A DNA stretch of 64,000 nucleotides from Rubripirellula lacrimiformis (GTDB taxonomy: Bacteria; Planctomycetota; Planctomycetia; Pirellulales; Pirellulaceae): positions 7,812,001 through 7,876,000 of the forward strand of contig NZ_CP036525.1 of NCBI RefSeq assembly GCF_007741535.1, given 5' to 3'. A model generated the notes under the pieces. The model saw nothing but the letters and a program-made list of their open reading frames with translations. It was not told the DNA's origin and did no database searches. Positions within the stretch are counted from its first letter, which is position 1. Each line of letters starts with the position of its first letter. The translations under genes and the position numbers were made by a program. Below are positions 59,681 through 64,000 of the stretch, piece by piece.

Positions 59681-61637
59681 TCGTAGCGAGACTCGCCAAG
59701 AGTTTCGGCCAAGGACGTGGGACCACCGAAAGTCTTGGCGACTTGCGCTACGAATGAACGCCGGTGCCTGTAGCGAGACTCGCCAAGAGTTTCGGCCAGG
59801 AACGTGCGACCACCGAAAGTCTTGGCGACTTGCGCTACGAATGAAAGCCGGTGACTGTAGCGAGACTCGCCAAGAGTTTCGGCCAGGGACGTGGGAGCAC
59901 CGAAAGTCTTGGCGACTTGCGCTACGAATGAAAGCCGGTGCTCGTAGCGAGACTCGCCAAGAGTTTCGGCCAGGGACGTGCGACCACCGAAAGTCTTGGC
60001 GACTTGCGCTACGAATGAAAGCCGGTGCTCGTAGCGAGACTCGCCAAGAGTTTCGGCCAAGGACGTGGGATCACCGAAAGTCTTGGCGACTTGCGCTACG
60101 AATGAAAGCCGGTGCTCGTAGCGAGACTCGCCAAGAGTTTCGGCCAAGGACGTGCGACCACCGAAAGTCTTGGCGACTTGCGCTACGAATGAAAGCCGGT
60201 GCTCGTAGCGAGACTCGCCAAGAGTTTCGGCCAGGGACGTGGGACCACCGAAAGTCTTGGCGACTTGCGCTACGAATGAGAGCCGGTGCTCGTAGCGAGA
60301 CTCGCCAAGAGTTTCGGCCAAGGACGTGGGACCACCGAAAGTCTTGGCGACTTGCGCTACGAATGAAAGCCGGTGCTCGTAGCGAGACTCGCCAAGAGTT
60401 TCGGCCAGGGACGTGGGACCACCGAAAGTCTTGGCGACTTGCGCTACGAATGAACGCCGGTGCTCGTAGCGAGACTCGCCAAGAGTTTCGGCCAAGGACG
60501 TGGGACCACCGAAAGTCTTGGCGACTTCCGCTACGAATGAAAGCCGGTGCCTGTAGCGAGACTCGCCAAGAGTTTCGGCCAAGGACGTGCGACCACCGAA
60601 AGTCTTGGCGACTTGCGCTACGAATGAAAGCCGGTGCTCGTAGCGAGACTCGCCAAGAGTTTCGGCCAAGGACGTGGGAGCACCGAAAGTCTTGGCGACT
60701 TGCGCTACGAATGAATGCCGGTGCTCGTAGCGAGACTCGCCAAGAGTTTCGGCCAGGAACGTGGGACCACCGAAAGTCTTGGCGACTTGCGCTACGAATG
60801 AACGCCGGTGCTCGTAGCGAGACTCGCCAAGAGTTTCGGCCAGGGACGTGGGAGCACCGAAAGTCTTGGCGACTTGCGCTACGAATGAAAGCCGGTGCTC
60901 GTAGCGAGACTCGCCAAGAGTTTCGGCCAAGGACGTGCGAGCACCGAAAGTCTTGGCGACTTGCGCTACGAATGAACGCCGGTGCCTGTAGCGAGACTCG
61001 CCAAGAGTTTCGGCCAGGGACGTGGGACCACCGAAAGTCTTGGCGACTTGCGCTACGAATGAAAGCCGATGCTCGTAGCGAGACTCGCCAAGAGTTTCGG
61101 CCAGGGACGTGGGACCACCGAAAGTCTTGGCGACTTGCGCTACGAATGAAAGCCGGTGCTTGTAGCGAGACTCGCCAAGAGTTTCGGCCAAGGACGTGGG
61201 ACCACCGAAAGTCTTGGCGACTTGCGCTACGAACGAAAGCCGGTGCTCGTAGCGAGACTCGCCAAGAGCTTCGGCCAAGGACGTGGGAGCACCGAAAGTC
61301 TTGGCGACTTGCGCTACGAATGAAAGCCGGTGCTCGTAGCGAGACTCGCCAAGAGTTTCGGCTTAGGACGTGGGAGCACCGAAAGTCTTGGCGACTTGCG
61401 CTACGAATGAAAGCCGGTGCTCGTAGCGAGACTCGCCAAGAGTTTCGGCCAAGGACGTGCGATCACCGAAAGTCTTGGCGACTTGCGCTACGAATGAAAG
61501 CCGGTGCCTGTAGCGAGACTCGCCAAGAGTTTCGGCCAGGGACGTGGGATCACCGAAAGTCTTGGCGACTTGCGCTACGTAGAGTGTGGTTTCGGCCAAG
61601 TTGTGAATGGCCGAACGTCTTGGCGACTTGCGCTACG
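59681..61637. repeat. Tandem array of 22 copies of an 87-bp two-arm palindromic unit
   Basis: The left arm (CCGAAAGTCTTGGCGACTTG plus GCGCTACG, 28 nt) starts at 59726 and recurs every 87 bp to 61553, 22 times. The right arm (TCGTAGCGAGACTCGCC and on, 28 nt) starts at 59681 and recurs 22 times to 61508. Arms are separated by a 14-nt loop and a 17-nt linker, where most sequence variation occurs. The arms pair imperfectly: 8 bp, a 4-nt internal loop, 9 bp, one mismatch, 6 bp. Each arm can pair with either neighbour. A diverged extra left arm lies at 61611. As 87 is a multiple of three, both strands have long spurious open frames. It lies between convergent genes. Function is unknown. Confidence 0.95.
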
Positions 61638-61660
61638 GGTGGGCCAGTTACGGGCGGCGG

Positions 61661-63298
61661 CTATTCGGTGACCATGGATGGTTCGTAGCCGTATGCACCA
61701 CGATTGATCAGTTCTCGTTCGGCGTAATCGGGCAACGCCAAATGCAACTCCGTTTCCTCGTGCTGACGCGGGCCGTAGCCGTTGTGGATCACGTGTGCGA
61801 CCAAGGCGACGATCAACTCGCTGCGTCGCGATTCCTGCGATTTCCGGCGAAACAGATGGCCCACGACGGGGATGTTCCCCAGCCAGGGAACCATCGCTTG
61901 GTCCAACACATTGTCTTCACGGATCAACCCGCCAATCACGACGCCACCACCATCGGGGATCATGATGGTCGTTTGCACCTCGGTTGTTTCCTCTTCGGGA
62001 AAACCGCTGGCCAAAATCTTGCCGCCTGACACCTTGGGCAACACCGACATGACCACGTTGCCATCGTCGGTAATGGTTGGACGCACCGTCAGCACCACCC
62101 CCACGTCTAGAAATTCAACGGACTGAACCGTCGTCGTTTGGACAGTTGTGGCGACGGCATAAGGCAACCGCTGGCCGATCTGGATCTTGGCTTCCTGTTG
62201 ATTGATGACCGACAACTTGGGCGACGCCAGCGTCCGTGAATTGGTGCATTCCCGGATCAATTCCAGCAGCCCCGTCATGTCGCTGCCCTTGAGCCGCAGT
62301 GCGACCGATGGCCCCGACTCTGCGTCGTCGGCAAATCCGCTACCTTCTAATTCAATCTGACTGTTGCCCGCCCGCACCAACGTTTTCAGGTTGATGCCGT
62401 GCCGCTCGGCGTCGGTCAACGAGATTTGCATGATGTGGGCTTCGATCAACACCTGCTTGGGTGGCACATCGATCTGAGCAATGTATTGTGCGATTCGGGC
62501 GTGGGCCGCTGGCGTATCTTCGATTACAAGCGTTTCGCGTGTCCTCATCTGATCAATCGGATCCGACTGACTGACGAACGCATTGCCAACCGGCGACAGC
62601 AGACTATTGGCCACGTCTTCGACGTCATTGGCCGAGATATAGTTCAGCGGGTAGACCTGCAGATACCGTCCCTGCACGCGTGGATCCATCCCGGGGATTC
62701 GACCACCGGTGACGTACAGCATGTTGTCCACTCGGTGCCACGAAAACCCAGCCACACCCAGGATCGCGTCCAAGACTTCATCCAGTCGCGCGCCACGGAT
62801 ACTGACGGTCAGTGGACCGCCCACGTCGGGTGCCAACGCCAGGTTCAAACCATGGTGTTCGGCGATCATGCGAAGAACAGCGTTCAGATCGGCGCCTGTC
62901 GCGACCAGATAAACGAGTTCGTCGTGAGTCGAAAGCTTCACGCCCTCGGGAACTGGCACTCTAGCGATCGGGATCAAATCCGCGTCGTTCATATCGCCCT
63001 GTGCGGCGACCTGCTGGACCGCGGTTGGGCGAACCCTGCGCCACAACTGGGACACCTCGGCAGCCGTTGGGTAGGCCGACGCGGATTCCAGATCGCGAAG
63101 CACTGCCACTTTCGGTACTGCGGAAGTGCTGCCAACGATGGGCAATTTGGATGGACGCTGCTGCGGTTGGTACAGCTGGACCCGATGCGGAGCAGTTCTA
63201 GGCGAAACCGAGCCCGGCGACTGCCCCGACGCAGGTGCGCAACAGACAACGCACAGCATCAGAACTCCCCCCGTCAATATTGCCCAAATGTTCTGCAT
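61661..63298 (-). CDS. Secretin-family outer-membrane channel protein
   Basis: This encodes 545 residues with a signal peptide (IWAILTGGVLMLCVVCCAPA). An N-terminal domain carries LNAVLRMIAEHHGLNLALAP (STN/N-type domain), and an N1-like domain follows (LQVYPLNYISANDVEDVANS). The secretin core is clear: VLIEAHIMQISLTDAERHGI, ASPKLSVINQQEAKIQIGQR, FLDVGVVLTVRPTI, TTIMIPDGGGVVIGGLIRED and VPWLGNIPVVGHLFR. It would form a multimeric outer-membrane pore of a type II/IV pilus or secretion system. No other secretion genes are adjacent. The exact system cannot be decided from the window. Confidence 0.88.
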   Translation of the reverse strand: MQNIWAILTGGVLMLCVVCCAPASGQSPGSVSPRTAPHRVQLYQPQQRPSKLPIVGSTSAVPKVAVLRDLESASAYPTAAEVSQLWRRVRPTAVQQVAAQGDMNDADLIPIARVPVPEGVKLSTHDELVYLVATGADLNAVLRMIAEHHGLNLALAPDVGGPLTVSIRGARLDEVLDAILGVAGFSWHRVDNMLYVTGGRIPGMDPRVQGRYLQVYPLNYISANDVEDVANSLLSPVGNAFVSQSDPIDQMRTRETLVIEDTPAAHARIAQYIAQIDVPPKQVLIEAHIMQISLTDAERHGINLKTLVRAGNSQIELEGSGFADDAESGPSVALRLKGSDMTGLLELIRECTNSRTLASPKLSVINQQEAKIQIGQRLPYAVATTVQTTTVQSVEFLDVGVVLTVRPTITDDGNVVMSVLPKVSGGKILASGFPEEETTEVQTTIMIPDGGGVVIGGLIREDNVLDQAMVPWLGNIPVVGHLFRRKSQESRRSELIVALVAHVIHNGYGPRQHEETELHLALPDYAERELINRGAYGYEPSMVTE

Positions 63299-63688
63299 GG
63301 TCGCCTAACTGAAGTTACCCCTCTCGGCTTGGGTGTGATTATCGAACCAGCCGTTACGATCGGTATCGGCATTCACCCTGATACGAATCGAACCAAATTG
63401 ACCATCGGGTGATCAAAAGAGCATCCGCTGCGGTTATCCGCAGCTTCGCTGGCCGATGGTCAAGCGAGCGGAGCGCCCAGCGGTTAATCTATTCCGGCTG
63501 ATCGTCGGATCTGCCATCAAATTGACTGCCCGTTTGCCAGCAAACCTCAATGCCAGCAAATGATGCCTCGCGTCCGTGATGTTCGGTCGGTCCCGTGCGG
63601 GACCCATCCTGCAAGGCGGACGCGGCCCCCCGACCGACGAATTCTCCATCGCTCTTTCATTTGATTTTCCCACCCGAGGTGCTCGCCC
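63299..63688. other. Gene-free divergent region with a short hairpin
   Basis: These ~390 bp separate the secretin (-) and oxidoreductase (+) starts and should hold both promoters. A perfect 7-bp stem-loop, GCTGCGG/CCGCAGC around TTAT, lies at 63427-63444. No supported gene is seen. Confidence 0.45.
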
Positions 63689-64000
63689 ATGAAACTTCCT
63701 GAACTCGCATCCATGCGAATGGCCTTCCAGCAATTCGGTGGCCCCGCATTTCGGCCTCTGCGATGGGCGATGGGAACGTGGTTGGCTCTAGCGATTTTGT
63801 CGCCGGCCCGGGCTGACGATGCCGCGCAGTACGACGTCGTGATTTATGGCGGGACCAGTGCTGCGATCACCACCGCCGTGCAAAGTCGCCAGATGGGCAA
63901 GTCGGTGATCATCGTTTGCCCCGAAACCCACTTGGGCGGGCTGACGTCGGGCGGATTGGGATGGACCGATTCGGGCAACAAGAATGCCATCGGCGGGCTC
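63689..64000 (+). CDS. FAD-dependent oxidoreductase, secreted (partial, runs off the window)
   Basis: From the ATG at 63689 the frame is open to the window end (104 codons). After an N-terminal segment and a signal peptide ([20 protein letters not shown]) comes the dinucleotide-binding start [20 protein letters not shown], then [20 protein letters not shown]. This is the FAD_oxidored pattern of large secreted planctomycete oxidoreductases. The Gly-rich loop is GGTSAAI rather than GxGxxG, normal for this family. The substrate is unknown. The gene is incomplete only because the window ends. Confidence 0.8.
   Translation, partial: MKLPELASMRMAFQQFGGPAFRPLRWAMGTWLALAILSPARADDAAQYDVVIYGGTSAAITTAVQSRQMGKSVIIVCPETHLGGLTSGGLGWTDSGNKNAIGGL

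Noticed and set aside
59563-61278. 571-codon minus-strand open frame with repeated LAETLGESRY-type units
   Set aside because: It is produced by the 87-bp repeat, whose length is a multiple of three. The opposite strand is equally open, arms are conserved at the nucleotide level and there is no start context.
59681-61637. CRISPR array
   Set aside because: The units have no unique spacers; loop and linker are near-identical between copies. No cas genes are present.
59754-61688. 644-codon plus-strand open frame with repeated DHRKSWRLALRM units
   Set aside because: Same reason: a shadow of the palindromic tandem array. Its Arg-rich composition is not protein-like and it runs into the secretin gene on the other strand.

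Overview
The window looks like a piece of a planctomycete chromosome, most likely from the Pirellulaceae (Rhodopirellula-like). Reasons are a secreted sulfatase, a VIT/vWA protein next to a rhombosortase-type protease, two small TatA proteins, a 'GYF_2' protein, a sigma-like/serine-threonine-kinase pair and moderately high GC. This is inferred from gene content only; no marker gene is present to prove it.

The window has two halves. Positions 1 to about 43.5 kb are accessory DNA and look like an integrated plasmid or integrative element. It carries a tyrosine integrase beside a tRNA-Val(CAC) gene (the probable integration site), a RepA-type initiator preceded by iteron-like repeats (11.03-12.30 kb), a Toprim primase-like protein, ParA plus a ribbon-helix-helix partner (32.5-33.3 kb), a VirD4/TraG-type coupling ATPase inside a membrane/vWA gene cluster (24.0-28.4 kb), an excisionase-like HTH protein and two toxin-antitoxin pairs. 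It is scarred by IS66-family elements: one decayed copy (4.77-6.31 kb), one end remnant (12.46 kb), and two identical intact 2,708-bp copies (14.04-16.74 and 17.43-20.13 kb), each with a clear 8-bp target duplication. The first intact copy interrupts a minus-strand gene of unknown function. The second interrupts a serine/threonine kinase with pentapeptide repeats. Both genes read through in frame if the insertions are removed.

The most notable accessory block is 33.5-41.9 kb, twelve minus-strand genes that mostly overlap or abut. Its core is a bacterial ubiquitin-like conjugation operon: ubiquitin-like protein, E2-like protein, JAB-peptidase/E1 fusion and DUF6527 zinc protein. A membrane-anchored class-3 lipase follows it. 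Two ImmA/IrrE-type metalloproteases (one fused to an XRE DNA-binding domain), a sigma-like protein and a membrane protein precede it. This has the look of an inducible stress or defence system.

Positions 43.6-64 kb look like ordinary chromosome: rhombosortase and a GlyGly-CTERM-like VIT/vWA substrate candidate, TatA x2, AEC transporter, sulfatase, a GXGXG/FMN glutamate-synthase-like pair, two tandem purine nucleoside phosphorylases, a HerA/DUF87-type ATPase, trpD, a nucleoside hydrolase, a secretin and the start of an FAD-dependent oxidoreductase. Between the nucleoside hydrolase and the secretin lies a tandem array of 22 copies of an 87-bp unit made of two imperfectly complementary 28-nt arms. 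Three dispersed arms of the same family sit at 50.8-51.0 kb among G-rich runs.
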